Assembly (NCBI GenBank): GCA_947259095.1 | Contig: CAMYLA010000013.1 | Span: 1 to 64,000, forward strand | Direction of reading: 5' to 3' | Origin: an uncultured Acidimicrobiaceae bacterium | GTDB lineage: Bacteria; Actinomycetota; Acidimicrobiia; Acidimicrobiales; SZUA-35 | DNA: 64,000 nucleotides | Part shown: positions 34,863 through 43,886 of the stretch, piece after piece | Numbering within the stretch: the first letter of the stretch is position 1 | Layout: every line of letters starts with the position of its first letter | Notes under the pieces: model-generated | Database searches by the model: none | Seen by the model: the letters and a program-made list of their open reading frames with translations, nothing else | What the model was told of the DNA's origin: nothing | Translations under genes and position numbers: made by a program

Positions 34863-36431
34863 ATGGCGCAACTCACAAGTCCCGACGGCCTCCACGATGC
34901 GACCACCCGACCGATAGGGAAAGCCTCGTGTGTACGAAGCGGAAAGACCCGACCTGAATTGACGACCGACCACTCGTCGCCCGGCCACGCTGCGGCCCCG
35001 GCGATCGATCGCGCCTCGACCGACCCTGACCCGCTGACCGGCCGCCCGGTCCCCGCCAGCACCTTCACCACCGACACCATCGCCACGATCAGGGGCACCG
35101 ACACCAAGGACCGCACCGCCACCACCCACAGCGACACCGATGACCGCAGCGACGAGTTCGGCAACGAGTTCGTCAGCGGTCTGCAGGAGCGGCCGAGCCG
35201 AGGCAGCGCCGCCGCCGCCTCCTGGGCTCTGTTCACCGGTATGGGCCTGCTCATGCTGGGCAACGGTCTCCAGGGTTCGCTGATCGGTATCCGATCGGCC
35301 AACGAAGGCTTCTCGACCGCCGCCTCCGGCATCGTGATGGCGTCGTACTTCGTTGGCTTCCTGGCCGGGACGAGGGCCGCCACCAGGGCCATCGCCGCAG
35401 TTGGCCACATCCGGGTGTTCGCCGCCCTGGCGTCGATGGCATCGACGGCAACGTTGGTCCATGTGCTCACCATCAGCCCCTTCACCTGGTCGCTGATGCG
35501 ATTCACCACCGGGCTGTGCATGGCGGGGTTGTACGTGGTCGTCGAGTCGTGGCTCAACGAGTTGGCGACCAACGCCACCCGGGGCCGACTGCTGGCCATC
35601 TACATGGTGGTGAGCATGTGCGGGATGGCCGGTGGCCAGTTCCTCTTGAACCTCGGCGATCCCCGGAGTTTCGAGTTGTTCATCATCGCCTCGGTGCTCG
35701 TCTCCTTGGCCCTCGTGCCGGTATCGCTGTCGGACCGGGGCGCGCCACCAAACCGTACGCCGATCCCGATGTCGCTCCGGGAATTGGCCGCCATCGTGCC
35801 GACCGGGCTGACCATCTCGGCCCTTGGCGGCATGGCCCACGGGTCACTGCTCGGCATGGGCGCCGTCTATGCCACCCGGGCCGGACTGACCCCGAGCCAG
35901 ACCGCACTGTTCATGGGAGCACCGATGCTCGGCGGGGTGATCCTGCAGTTTCCGATCGGCGCATTGTCCGATCGGGTGCCTCGCCGGGGGGTGATGTTCG
36001 TTGTGGCAGTGGCGGCAACCCTGGCCGCATCGGGCCTGTTGACCGTGGCGGCGGGAAGCGCCGCCAGCTACCTGTTGATCTTCGCCGTCGGCGGCTTCAG
36101 CTTCCCGCTCTACTCACTCGGCATTGCCTACACCAATGACTGGATCAAACCCGAACAGTCCATGGGTGCCAGCTCGGCCCTGGTGACGATGAACGGCATC
36201 GGGGCGGTCCTCGGCCCGATCATCTCGGCCGGGCTGATCACGTTCTTCGACACCCAGATGTTCTTCGTCGTGCTGATTGCCACCCACGGCACCATTGCGA
36301 CGTATCTGACCTACCGGATCGTGGCACGCGACGGGCTGCCGATGTCTCGCCAGGGCCGGTTCCTGCCGATCCCGGCTCGAGCGTCGGCCACGGCCATCGG
36401 TCAGCTGGCCCGTCGGCGGCGAAGGGGCTAG
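34863..36431 (+). CDS. MFS transporter (YcaD-like)
   Basis: 522 residues. About 115 N-terminal residues are Thr/Asp-rich and probably disordered. Twelve hydrophobic helices follow, from SWALFTGMGLLMLGNGLQGSLIG to FFDTQMFFVVLIATHG. GTRAATRAIAAVGHIRVFAALAS (in parts) and SDRVPRRGVMFVV resemble the YcaD/MFS sugar- or drug-type branch. The substrate is unknown. The start is uncertain: 34863 is the longest ATG frame, but the membrane domain begins only near 35200, and a later start is possible. Confidence 0.75.
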   Translation: MAQLTSPDGLHDATTRPIGKASCVRSGKTRPELTTDHSSPGHAAAPAIDRASTDPDPLTGRPVPASTFTTDTIATIRGTDTKDRTATTHSDTDDRSDEFGNEFVSGLQERPSRGSAAAASWALFTGMGLLMLGNGLQGSLIGIRSANEGFSTAASGIVMASYFVGFLAGTRAATRAIAAVGHIRVFAALASMASTATLVHVLTISPFTWSLMRFTTGLCMAGLYVVVESWLNELATNATRGRLLAIYMVVSMCGMAGGQFLLNLGDPRSFELFIIASVLVSLALVPVSLSDRGAPPNRTPIPMSLRELAAIVPTGLTISALGGMAHGSLLGMGAVYATRAGLTPSQTALFMGAPMLGGVILQFPIGALSDRVPRRGVMFVVAVAATLAASGLLTVAAGSAASYLLIFAVGGFSFPLYSLGIAYTNDWIKPEQSMGASSALVTMNGIGAVLGPIISAGLITFFDTQMFFVVLIATHGTIATYLTYRIVARDGLPMSRQGRFLPIPARASATAIGQLARRRRRG

Positions 36432-36444
36432 CAGGGTGCCGCGG

Positions 36445-37746
36445 TCAGTCGGGATTCTGAACCAGATCGTCTGACACCGCAGGAATCCGCAACGGCGCAA
36501 CGGCCACGTCCGGCCGTTCCGTCCGCGGCATCGTCTCGTCGTGGCGGAGCCAGACCGTGCGTTGGGGGAACGGCATCTCGATCCCGGCTTCGTCGAGGGC
36601 CTCTTTGATCCGCACCCGCAGTTCACGGCCGACGATCCACTGCTCGGCCGGGTCGGTCCGAACCACCAGCCTGATCGTCACCCCGTCCGCCCCCAGGTTC
36701 TCGACGCCCCAGACCTCCGGCGGGTCGATGATGTCGCCGTCGACGAAGCTCGGGTCGCGCCAGAGCTCGTCGGCCACCCACTGGATAATGCCTTCGGCCC
36801 GGCGAATGTCGGTGTCGTAGGCAACGTCGACGTCGATGACCGCCCGCGACCAGAGTTGGGACTTGTTGCCGACCCGCCGGATCTCCGAATTCCGGATGTG
36901 CCACACCGTGCCGTTGACATCACGAATGGTTGTGGTCCGCAGCGAGAGGTTCTCCACCGTGCCCGATGCCTCGCCGAGGTCGACCACGTCGCCAACGCCG
37001 AACTGGTCCTCGAACAGCATGAAGAAACCGGAGAGGAAATCGGACACAACCGATTGGGCCCCGAAGCCCAACGCCACCCCAAGCACTCCCGCCCCGGCGA
37101 ACAGCGGCGCCAAGCTCACGTCGAACTGGCCGAGGATGACCACCCCGGCCACCGCCCAGACCGCGACCGTGGACAACGAGGAGAGGACCGCCACCAGGGT
37201 GTCGATCCGCAGTTTCAGCCGGCCGTTGGTGGCTGGGGCCTGCGGGGTGGTGGAGCCCGGTACGGCATCGGCGTCCCCTGGTTCACCGACTCGGCGATCA
37301 CCAGGACCGGACCGCTCGCCCGGCTGAGGACCGTCGCCTTGTTGAGGGCCGACGGCCTGTGCTCGGGCGTCGCTCGTTGACACCGGCCCAGCTTCGGTCG
37401 GGGCGGCGACCGTGGTGGCCGGCTGGGCCGGAGCGGTGGCGGCCAGCCGGGAGGCACGGGCACCACGTCGGACCGCGCTCGGCGCCCGTCGTTCCATCGT
37501 GGCCAGCCGCTCCAGGCTGCGCTGGGCCAGATGGCTGCCGTACCGATCGATGAAGCGTCGCAGCAACCGGGAGACCAGCAGCGCCACCACGATGATGATC
37601 AGGATCCGCAGCGGCACTTCGACCACCAGCTGCACGGCACGGGTCAACCCAACCGAGCCCGTTCGGTCGGCGACCCAGTCGCAGATCCAGCTCGGGTCTT
37701 CCCCGCATGCTTCGAGTCGCTCTGGATCGGTCAGCTGGTATCGCAC
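36445..37746 (-). CDS. MscS-family mechanosensitive channel
   Basis: About 433 residues. One N-terminal helix (VPLRILIIIVVALLVSRLL) is followed by a ~120-residue Pro/Ala/Gly-rich linker, then the MscS core: VWAVAGVVILGQFDVSLAPL, the pore helix GAGVLGVALGFGAQSVVSDFLSG, and the beta domain (FEDQFGVGDVVDLGEASGTVENLSLRTT in parts). It opens under membrane tension to release solutes. The start is uncertain: I chose GTG at 37746, near the family's usual beginning (LEACGEDPSWIC). The frame stays open to 37944 but that would run over the corrinoid operon's operator. Confidence 0.82.
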   Translation of the reverse strand: MRYQLTDPERLEACGEDPSWICDWVADRTGSVGLTRAVQLVVEVPLRILIIIVVALLVSRLLRRFIDRYGSHLAQRSLERLATMERRAPSAVRRGARASRLAATAPAQPATTVAAPTEAGPVSTSDARAQAVGPQQGDGPQPGERSGPGDRRVGEPGDADAVPGSTTPQAPATNGRLKLRIDTLVAVLSSLSTVAVWAVAGVVILGQFDVSLAPLFAGAGVLGVALGFGAQSVVSDFLSGFFMLFEDQFGVGDVVDLGEASGTVENLSLRTTTIRDVNGTVWHIRNSEIRRVGNKSQLWSRAVIDVDVAYDTDIRRAEGIIQWVADELWRDPSFVDGDIIDPPEVWGVENLGADGVTIRLVVRTDPAEQWIVGRELRVRIKEALDEAGIEMPFPQRTVWLRHDETMPRTERPDVAVAPLRIPAVSDDLVQNPD

Positions 37747-37913
37747 CGCAACACCGTAATTCCAACCACGGTTGCCCAGCCGCCGATAGCCGCAGATTTT
37801 CCCATCCGAAGTCCATGAATTTGCGTCGAGCCGAGCGTTACCATGACATGCCATGGCCGAACGGTTGGCAACTCCGGCCGATGGATCTCGACTTGATGCC
37901 ATGATACGGTACA

Positions 37914-37948
37914 GTTCCACTATGCGGTACGCGCTTCCACGCACGGAG
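37914..37948. promoter_or_regulatory. Operator-like motif before corrinoid operon
   Basis: GTTCCACTATGCGGTAC (37914-37930) matches 15 of 17 bases, the first 12 perfectly, of the minus-strand reading of 28424-28440 at the fhs/DMGDH promoters. A second TTCCAC lies 20 bases further (37935-37940). It ends about 26 bases before the corrinoid-protein ATG, close to where the promoter should be. Confidence 0.65.
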
Positions 37949-37956
37949 TAGACAGC

Positions 37957-38682
37957 ATGTCCGATACCGAAGACAGCGAGAACGGCGCAGCCGACGAGGA
38001 GGAGATCGATCTCTCCTCATTGAACGACGACGATCTCTGCGCCCAGATGCACGACGATCTTTACGACGGGCTTGCCGACGAGATAGCCGAAGGCACCAAC
38101 ATCTTCCTGGCAAGGGGCTGGTCTGCCGACAAGGTGCTCAACGATGCCCTGGTGGAGGGGATGCGAATCGTCGGCATCGACTTCCGGGACGGCATCCTGT
38201 TCGTTCCCGAGGTGCTCCTGGCGGCAAATGCGATGAAGGCCGGGATGGCGATCCTCCGCCCCCTGCTGGCCGAGACCGGGGCCGAGCCCATCGGCAAGGT
38301 GGTGATCGGCACGGTGAAGGGCGACATCCACGACATAGGTAAGAACCTGGTGGCGATGATGATGGAGGGTGCGGGATTCGACGTGATCAATCTCGGCATC
38401 AACACCGACGTCGACGAGTTCCTCGGCGCACTGGAGGAGCACAAGCCGGACATCCTGGGAATGTCGGCGCTGCTGACCACCACCATGCCCTATATGAAGG
38501 TGGTGATCGACACCCTGGTCGAGCGGGGCCTGCGCGACGATTGCATCGTGCTCGTCGGTGGCGCACCGCTGAATGAGGAGTTCGGCGAGGCCATCGGCGC
38601 CGACGCCTACTGTCGAGATGCCGCGGTTGCGGCCGAGACGGCAACCCGGATGATCGGCGAACGCCGTGCGGCCGCAGCCTAG
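37957..38682 (+). CDS. Corrinoid (methyl carrier) protein, MttC/MtgC type
   Basis: 241 residues. The N-terminal helical cap domain (~25-105) contains DALVEGMRIVGIDFRDGILFVPEVL (in parts). The C-terminal cobalamin-binding Rossmann domain has the lower-ligand motif GDIHDIGKN with His125, plus GFDVINLGINTD and ILGMSALLTTTMPYMK. It carries the methyl group from the MttB-type methyltransferase to the methyl-THF methyltransferase as methyl-Co(III). It is the first gene of a five-gene operon; GGAG lies 9 bases before the ATG. An unusually acidic N-terminal 20 residues precede the cap. Confidence 0.93.
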   Translation: MSDTEDSENGAADEEEIDLSSLNDDDLCAQMHDDLYDGLADEIAEGTNIFLARGWSADKVLNDALVEGMRIVGIDFRDGILFVPEVLLAANAMKAGMAILRPLLAETGAEPIGKVVIGTVKGDIHDIGKNLVAMMMEGAGFDVINLGINTDVDEFLGALEEHKPDILGMSALLTTTMPYMKVVIDTLVERGLRDDCIVLVGGAPLNEEFGEAIGADAYCRDAAVAAETATRMIGERRAAAA

Positions 38683-38697
38683 GAGTCGCCGGCAGCC

Positions 38698-39036
38698 ATG
38701 AGTCGACGTCGGGGCAAGGCCAACAGCATCACCATGATCTACTGGCGCGACATCCCGGCCCAGGTGACGGCCGTGGCCGGCGGGGTGACCGAACGAGCGC
38801 TGCTCGAACCTCGATTCCAGCACGCCATCGACCGTGCCGCCGCAGTTGCCGACCTCACCGAGACCGACGCCTACGTGGCCCAGTGGCGTCGGATCACCGA
38901 ACCGTTGACCACCGATCCGGCCCCTGCGGTCGCCGATGCCGCAGCCAAGCTGGACGATGACTACCCCCGGGCGAGGCTCGAAGAGCTGGTGGCCAACGGT
39001 GGCGCAGAACCGGACCGCACCACCGCCGACCGGTGA
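38698..39036 (+). CDS. Small 'virulence factor' (PF13769-like) protein
   Basis: 112 residues. MIYWRDIPAQVTAVAG, FQHAIDRAA and TDAYVAQWRR match the small uncharacterised family named 'virulence factor', which is often found beside corrinoid methyltransferase genes. No catalytic motif or membrane segment is visible. It lies 15 bases after the corrinoid protein gene with AGGAG upstream, and 68 bases before the methyl-THF methyltransferase, so it belongs to the operon. A role as a structural or assembly partner is inferred from position only. Confidence 0.75.
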   Translation: MSRRRGKANSITMIYWRDIPAQVTAVAGGVTERALLEPRFQHAIDRAAAVADLTETDAYVAQWRRITEPLTTDPAPAVADAAAKLDDDYPRARLEELVANGGAEPDRTTADR

Positions 39037-39104
39037 CCGGACCGGCACCCCCACCACACCCCGACCGGCACCACAAGATCGCTCCAACCCTGGATGGGAC
39101 ACCC

Positions 39105-40016
39105 ATGACCGACACGATCATCAGCTCCGCCACAAAAGAGGTGGCCATCGGCTTCGGCCGGCCCTTCGTCATGATCGGCGAGAAGATCAACCCCACCGGC
39201 CGCAAGCTGCTGGCCGAGGAGATGAAGACCGGCGACTTCTCAAGGGTCGAAAAGGACGCACTCGACCAGGTCGCGGCGGGGGCCCACATGCTCGACGTCA
39301 ACGCCGGTATCCCGCTGGCCGACGAGCCGGCACTGCTGGCCAAGGCGGTGGAGCTCGTGCAGTCGATCACCGATGCGCCGATCTCCATCGATTCCTCGAT
39401 CGTCGAGGCCCTGGAGTCGGCCATTGCGGTGTACAAGGGCAAACCGCTGATCAACTCGGTCACCGGTGAGGAGGAGGTCATGGAACGGGTGCTGCCGTTC
39501 GTCGCCAAGTACGGGGCCGCGGTGGTTGCGGTGTCCAACGACGACACCGGCATCTCCGAGGACCCCGACGTTCGCTTCGAGGTGGCCAGGACGATCATCA
39601 ATCGAGCCGCCGACCACGGCATCCCGAAGCAGGACGTGGTCGTCGACCCGTTGGTCATGCCGATCGGGGCGATGGCCACCGCCGGCCGTCAGGTCTTCGC
39701 ACTGGTTGGCAGACTCCGCACCGAGCTCGAGGTCAACACCACCTGCGGGGCCAGCAACGTGAGCTTCGGGCTCCCCAGCCGCCATGCGGTGACCGGCAGC
39801 TTCCTGGCCATGGCCATTTCACACGGCATGACCTCGGCCATCATGAATCCCATGCACGCCGAGGTGAAGGCCGCGGTCATGGCGGCCGACGTGCTCAACA
39901 ACCAGGATCCGAACTGTGCGGCCTGGATCGCCGAGAACCGGGAACCACCTGCCGACGGCGGGCCCGGGCGCCGGGGTGGCCGTCGAGGTGGCCGCCGGCG
40001 CTCCGCCACCGAATAG
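39105..40016 (+). CDS. Methyl-THF:corrinoid methyltransferase (MtgA/AcsE type)
   Basis: 303-residue pterin-binding TIM barrel: MIGEKINPTGRK, HMLDVNAGIP, ISIDSSIVEAL, INSVTGEE, and the folate-site signature NTTCGASNVSFGLPSR. It moves the methyl group from the corrinoid protein to THF (or the reverse), linking demethylation to the folate pool. The final ~25 residues are a Gly/Arg-rich tail (RRGGRRGGRRR) absent from typical members. The ATG at 39105 begins the family's normal N-terminus. It is the third gene of the corrinoid operon. Confidence 0.9.
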   Translation: MTDTIISSATKEVAIGFGRPFVMIGEKINPTGRKLLAEEMKTGDFSRVEKDALDQVAAGAHMLDVNAGIPLADEPALLAKAVELVQSITDAPISIDSSIVEALESAIAVYKGKPLINSVTGEEEVMERVLPFVAKYGAAVVAVSNDDTGISEDPDVRFEVARTIINRAADHGIPKQDVVVDPLVMPIGAMATAGRQVFALVGRLRTELEVNTTCGASNVSFGLPSRHAVTGSFLAMAISHGMTSAIMNPMHAEVKAAVMAADVLNNQDPNCAAWIAENREPPADGGPGRRGGRRGGRRRSATE

Positions 40017-40042
40017 GCCGTAGAGAAGGCACCGGAACGACG

Positions 40043-42130
40043 ATGACAGCGGACTCGACAGCGGTCGACCCGGAGCTCCGATCGGGGCTCGGCGGCGAAC
40101 AATGGAACGACGGCCCAGACGAGGTCACCGTCGTGTTCACCCCCTCGGGGCTGGCCGGAAAGATACCGGCTCGCTCGACTGCGCTGGAGGCGGCCCGGCA
40201 GCTGGGGGTCGACCTCGACTCGGTCTGCGGTGGGCTTGGCATCTGCGGCCGCTGCCAGGTCGTGCCCGGGGTCGGCGAGTTCCCGAAGTGGGCCATCACC
40301 GCTGCGCCCGATCACATCACGGGCCCGGGTTCGATCGAGGCCGACTACCGGGGCAAGCGACCGATCAAGGACGGCCGTCGGCTGGGGTGCGGGCTGCAGG
40401 TCATTGGCGACATGGTCTTCGACGTCCCGGCCGAGAGCCAGATCCACAAGCAGGTGGTCCGCAAGGGGGTCGACCTGGAGGGGTTGACCGTCGATCCGAT
40501 GATCACCCTCCACTACCTCGAGCTGGCGGAGCGAGACCCCGAGGACGGCACCAGCCTCTCGGTCCAGATCATCGACCAGCTGGCCGAAGACTGGTCGATC
40601 GATGCCACCGGGTTCCGGTTCGAACTCCTGGCCGACCTCCAGGCCGCCACCAAGGATCGCACCCTCACCGTTGCTGTCGCTCGGGCCGATCGCTCGGTGA
40701 TCGGGATCTGGCCGGGATTCGTGGACCGGGCGCTGGGGGTGGCGATCGATATCGGCTCCACCACCGTGGCCGGGCACCTGTGCGACCTGACAACCGGTGA
40801 GGTCCTGGCCAGCGCCGGGCGGATGAATCCCCAGATCCGCTTCGGCGAGGATCTGATGAGCCGGGTGTCCTATGTCATGCTCAACCAGGGCGGCGACCGG
40901 GAGCTGACCGTGGCCATCCGGACCGCCCTCGGCGAGTTGGTGGCCGAACTGCTGGACGAGGGCCGCCGACAGGATTCGTCGATCACGGAGCGTCATCTGC
41001 TCGACGTCGTGCTGGTCGGCAATCCGATCATGCATCACCTCGCCCTCGGCATCGACCCCACCCCCCTCGGTCAGTCGCCGTTCACCCTGGCCACCGATCG
41101 ACCGGTTCACGCCGAGGCGACTGCGGTTGGCATCGATGCGCCACTGGCATCGCTGTACTTCGCTCCATGCATCGCCGGCCACGTCGGCGCCGACACCGCA
41201 GCGGCAATCCTGTCCGAGGGGCCCCACCGCAGCGAGGCGATCCAGCTGCTGGTCGATGTCGGCACCAACGCCGAGATCGTGCTCGGCAACAACCGCCGGC
41301 TGTTCGCCGCATCCAGCCCCACCGGACCGGCCTTCGAGGGGGCCCAGATCTCGTCGGGCCAGCGGGCAACGGCCGGCGCCATCGAGCGGGTCCGGATCGA
41401 TCGCAGCACCCTCGAACCGCGGTTCAAGGTGATCGGCTGCGAGCTGTGGTCGGACGAGCACGGGTTCGAAGCCGAAACCGCCGCCACCGGGATCACCGGG
41501 ATCTGCGGCTCCGGCATCATCGAGGTGATCAGCGAGCTGTTCCTCTCGGGGGTCATCGATACCCAGGGGGTGATCGTCGGCGAGGCGGCCACGCGCTCGG
41601 CCCGGATCCTGCCAGACGGTCGGACCTTCTCCTACCACCTGACCGGCCGGATCGCCGTGACCCAGGCCGACGTTCGAGCCATCCAGCTGGCCAAGGCGGC
41701 GCTGCGAGCGGGGATCGATCTGCTGCTGGAGCATGCCCGGCTGGGATCGGTCGACGAGGTCCGGCTGGCCGGAGCCTTCGGTGCCCATATCGACCCCGTC
41801 CATGCCATGGTCCTCGGTCTCATCCCCGATTGCCCGATCGACAAGGTCCGGGCGGTCGGCAACGCAGCCGGATCCGGTGCGGTTCGTGCCATGCTCTCGG
41901 CATCCCAGCGTCAGGAGATGGAACGGGCCGTCGACCGGGTGACCAAGATAGAAACCGCCACCGAACCGCGGTTCCAGGAGCTCTTCGTTGCGGCGCTGGC
42001 CTTTCCCCATCTCGACGCCGAGACCCCCAACCTGGCGGCGGCGGTTGATCTGCCGCCGCGATCGGCGGCCGCCGCCGAGCGCGGCGGCCCGAAGCGACGA
42101 CGGCGTCGCCGATCACCTGCAAAGGACTGA
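40043..42130 (+). CDS. Reductive activator of corrinoid protein (RACo/RamA-like, ASKHA)
   Basis: 695 residues. The N-terminal ~100 residues form a plant-type [2Fe-2S] ferredoxin (CGGLGICGRC with a later RLGC). A linker and middle domain follow, then the ASKHA ATPase-like domain (VAIDIGSTTVAGHLCDL; LVDVGTNAEIVLGN; ITGICGSGIIEVI; VRLAGAFGAHIDP). It re-reduces inactive Co(II) corrinoid to Co(I), driven by ATP. The C-terminal 8-Fe ferredoxin of methanogen RamA is missing, so it is closer to RACo. The last ~25 residues are basic. It is the fourth gene of the operon, 26 bases after mtgA. Confidence 0.9.
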   Translation: MTADSTAVDPELRSGLGGEQWNDGPDEVTVVFTPSGLAGKIPARSTALEAARQLGVDLDSVCGGLGICGRCQVVPGVGEFPKWAITAAPDHITGPGSIEADYRGKRPIKDGRRLGCGLQVIGDMVFDVPAESQIHKQVVRKGVDLEGLTVDPMITLHYLELAERDPEDGTSLSVQIIDQLAEDWSIDATGFRFELLADLQAATKDRTLTVAVARADRSVIGIWPGFVDRALGVAIDIGSTTVAGHLCDLTTGEVLASAGRMNPQIRFGEDLMSRVSYVMLNQGGDRELTVAIRTALGELVAELLDEGRRQDSSITERHLLDVVLVGNPIMHHLALGIDPTPLGQSPFTLATDRPVHAEATAVGIDAPLASLYFAPCIAGHVGADTAAAILSEGPHRSEAIQLLVDVGTNAEIVLGNNRRLFAASSPTGPAFEGAQISSGQRATAGAIERVRIDRSTLEPRFKVIGCELWSDEHGFEAETAATGITGICGSGIIEVISELFLSGVIDTQGVIVGEAATRSARILPDGRTFSYHLTGRIAVTQADVRAIQLAKAALRAGIDLLLEHARLGSVDEVRLAGAFGAHIDPVHAMVLGLIPDCPIDKVRAVGNAAGSGAVRAMLSASQRQEMERAVDRVTKIETATEPRFQELFVAALAFPHLDAETPNLAAAVDLPPRSAAAAERGGPKRRRRRRSPAKD

Positions 42131-42196
42131 ACCCAAGAGCCGAATCCGTGATCGCAACGCACGGACGGTCGGCGCCAACCCGGAACGAGGACATCA

Positions 42197-43747
42197 ATGA
42201 GCGAGGGACGACGAGGGCGTCGCAGCGGCGGCCGGGCCGGCAGGCAGGCGGCCAGGGATACCGCAGCCCGGGCATCGGCCGCCGCAGCCGATGCATTCCT
42301 GACCCGCAGGCTGCAGCCGTTCGAGATCATGGGCGAAGAGGGTCTGGCCCTCATCGAGCACAACGCGGACACGATCCTGGAAACGGTGGGGGTCGACTTC
42401 GTCGACTACCCGGCTGCCCTGCACCTCCTGGCCGATGCCGGGGCGGAAATCGATGGTCAGCGGGTCAGGTTCCCCCGCGGACTGTGTCGCAAGATCGTGA
42501 CCGATCACGCGCCGGCGGTCTACACCCAACACGCCAGGAATCCGGCTCGCAGTGTGCAGATCGGCGGCGACGCAACGGTCTTCGCCCCCAACTACGGCTC
42601 GCCGTTCGCCTTCGACCTCGACCGGGGTCGCCGGTATGCGAGCATCGAGGATTTCCACAACTTCGTGAAGCTCACCTACCTGTCGAGCCCCCTGCATCAC
42701 AGCGGAGGCACGGTCTGCGAACCGGTCGACATCCCGGTCAACAAGCGGCACCTGGACATGGTCTACGCCCACCTCCGCTACAGCGACAAGCCGTTCATGG
42801 GGTCGGTGACCGCAGGCGAGCGGGCCGAGGACTCGATCGAGCTGGCCAGGATCGGCTTCGGCGGCGACCTCGAGGATCGCACGGTCATGACCAGCCTGAT
42901 CAACGCCTCGTCGCCGTTGACCTGGGACGCCACGATGCTGGCCTCCACCGAGGCCTACGCCAAGGCCAACCAGGCCTGCATCATCGCCCCGTTCATGCTG
43001 GCCGGCGCCATGGCGCCGGTGACCGCGGCCGGCGTTGCGGCCCAGACCCTGGCCGAGGCGCTGGCCGGCATGACCTTCGTCCAGCTCGTCCGCCCCGGGG
43101 CGCCGGTGGTGCTCGGTTCGTTCGCCAGCTCGATGTCGATGCAGACCGGGGCTCCCACCTTCGGCACCCCGGAACCGGCCCTGGTGCTCTACACCGTTGC
43201 CGCCCTCGCCAGGCGCTTGGGGGTACCGTTCCGCTCCGGCGGCTCGTTGACCGCCTCGAAACTGCCCGACGCCCAGGCCGCATACGAGAGCGCCGCCACC
43301 CTCATCCCCACCGTGATGGGAGGGGTGAACTTCGTACTCCATGCCGCAGGTTGGCAGGAGGGCGGCCTGGCCATCGGCTACGAGAAGTTCATCCTCGACG
43401 TCGACCAACTGGGGATGATGGAAGTGTTCGCAAAGGGTGTCGACATGTCGGAAAACGGTCAGGCCGTCGACGCCATCCTCGAGAACCAGCCCGGCCAGCA
43501 CTTCCTGGGAACGGCCCATACGCTGGCCAACTTCGAGTCCGCCTTCTACCGGTCGACGACGGCCGACAACGCCTCGTTCGAGCAGTGGACCGAGGAGGGG
43601 GCGCTCGACGCCGGCCAGCGGGCCAACAAGATCTGGAAGAAGCGGTTGGCCGACTACGAGCCGCCGCCACTCGACGACGCCATCGACGCCGAGTTGTTGG
43701 ATTTCATCGCCCGGCGCAAAACGTCGATGGCCGACGAATTCGGTTGA
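42197..43747 (+). CDS. MttB-family (MtgB-like) quaternary amine methyltransferase
   Basis: 516 residues, the family's usual length, with no in-frame amber codon, so it lacks pyrrolysine and belongs to the non-Pyl MttB group that includes glycine betaine, proline betaine and carnitine methyltransferases. Visible family blocks: LALIEHNADTILETVGVDF, APNYGSPFAFD, SSPLHHSGGTVCEP, and the central barrel region PFMLAGAMAPVTAAGVAAQTLAEALAG (in parts). It transfers a methyl group from a quaternary amine to the corrinoid protein. A basic Gly/Arg-rich N-terminus precedes the domain. It is the last gene of the operon; GAGG lies upstream of the ATG. Glycine betaine is inferred from the DMGDH-like neighbour. 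Confidence 0.88.
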   Translation: MSEGRRGRRSGGRAGRQAARDTAARASAAAADAFLTRRLQPFEIMGEEGLALIEHNADTILETVGVDFVDYPAALHLLADAGAEIDGQRVRFPRGLCRKIVTDHAPAVYTQHARNPARSVQIGGDATVFAPNYGSPFAFDLDRGRRYASIEDFHNFVKLTYLSSPLHHSGGTVCEPVDIPVNKRHLDMVYAHLRYSDKPFMGSVTAGERAEDSIELARIGFGGDLEDRTVMTSLINASSPLTWDATMLASTEAYAKANQACIIAPFMLAGAMAPVTAAGVAAQTLAEALAGMTFVQLVRPGAPVVLGSFASSMSMQTGAPTFGTPEPALVLYTVAALARRLGVPFRSGGSLTASKLPDAQAAYESAATLIPTVMGGVNFVLHAAGWQEGGLAIGYEKFILDVDQLGMMEVFAKGVDMSENGQAVDAILENQPGQHFLGTAHTLANFESAFYRSTTADNASFEQWTEEGALDAGQRANKIWKKRLADYEPPPLDDAIDAELLDFIARRKTSMADEFG

Positions 43748-43886
43748 CCGTGTCGATGGCGGGAGTCGGGAGGCGCCACGTCATGAGGCCGAGCGGCCGC
43801 CATCACAAGCGATTCGAGTGCAGCCGGCCAACGACGAACCGGCCGAGGGTCGGGGTCGACACCGCAGCCGAGGGCGGGTCGAGTCG

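Noticed and set aside
37747-37944. Longer N-terminus of the MscS-like channel
   Set aside because: It would cover the conserved operator-like motif of the divergent corrinoid operon and lacks a ribosome site; family start is further downstream.
42197-43747. Possible pyrrolysine-containing MttB
   Set aside because: The open frame runs 516 residues without an in-frame TAG, so it is a non-Pyl family member.
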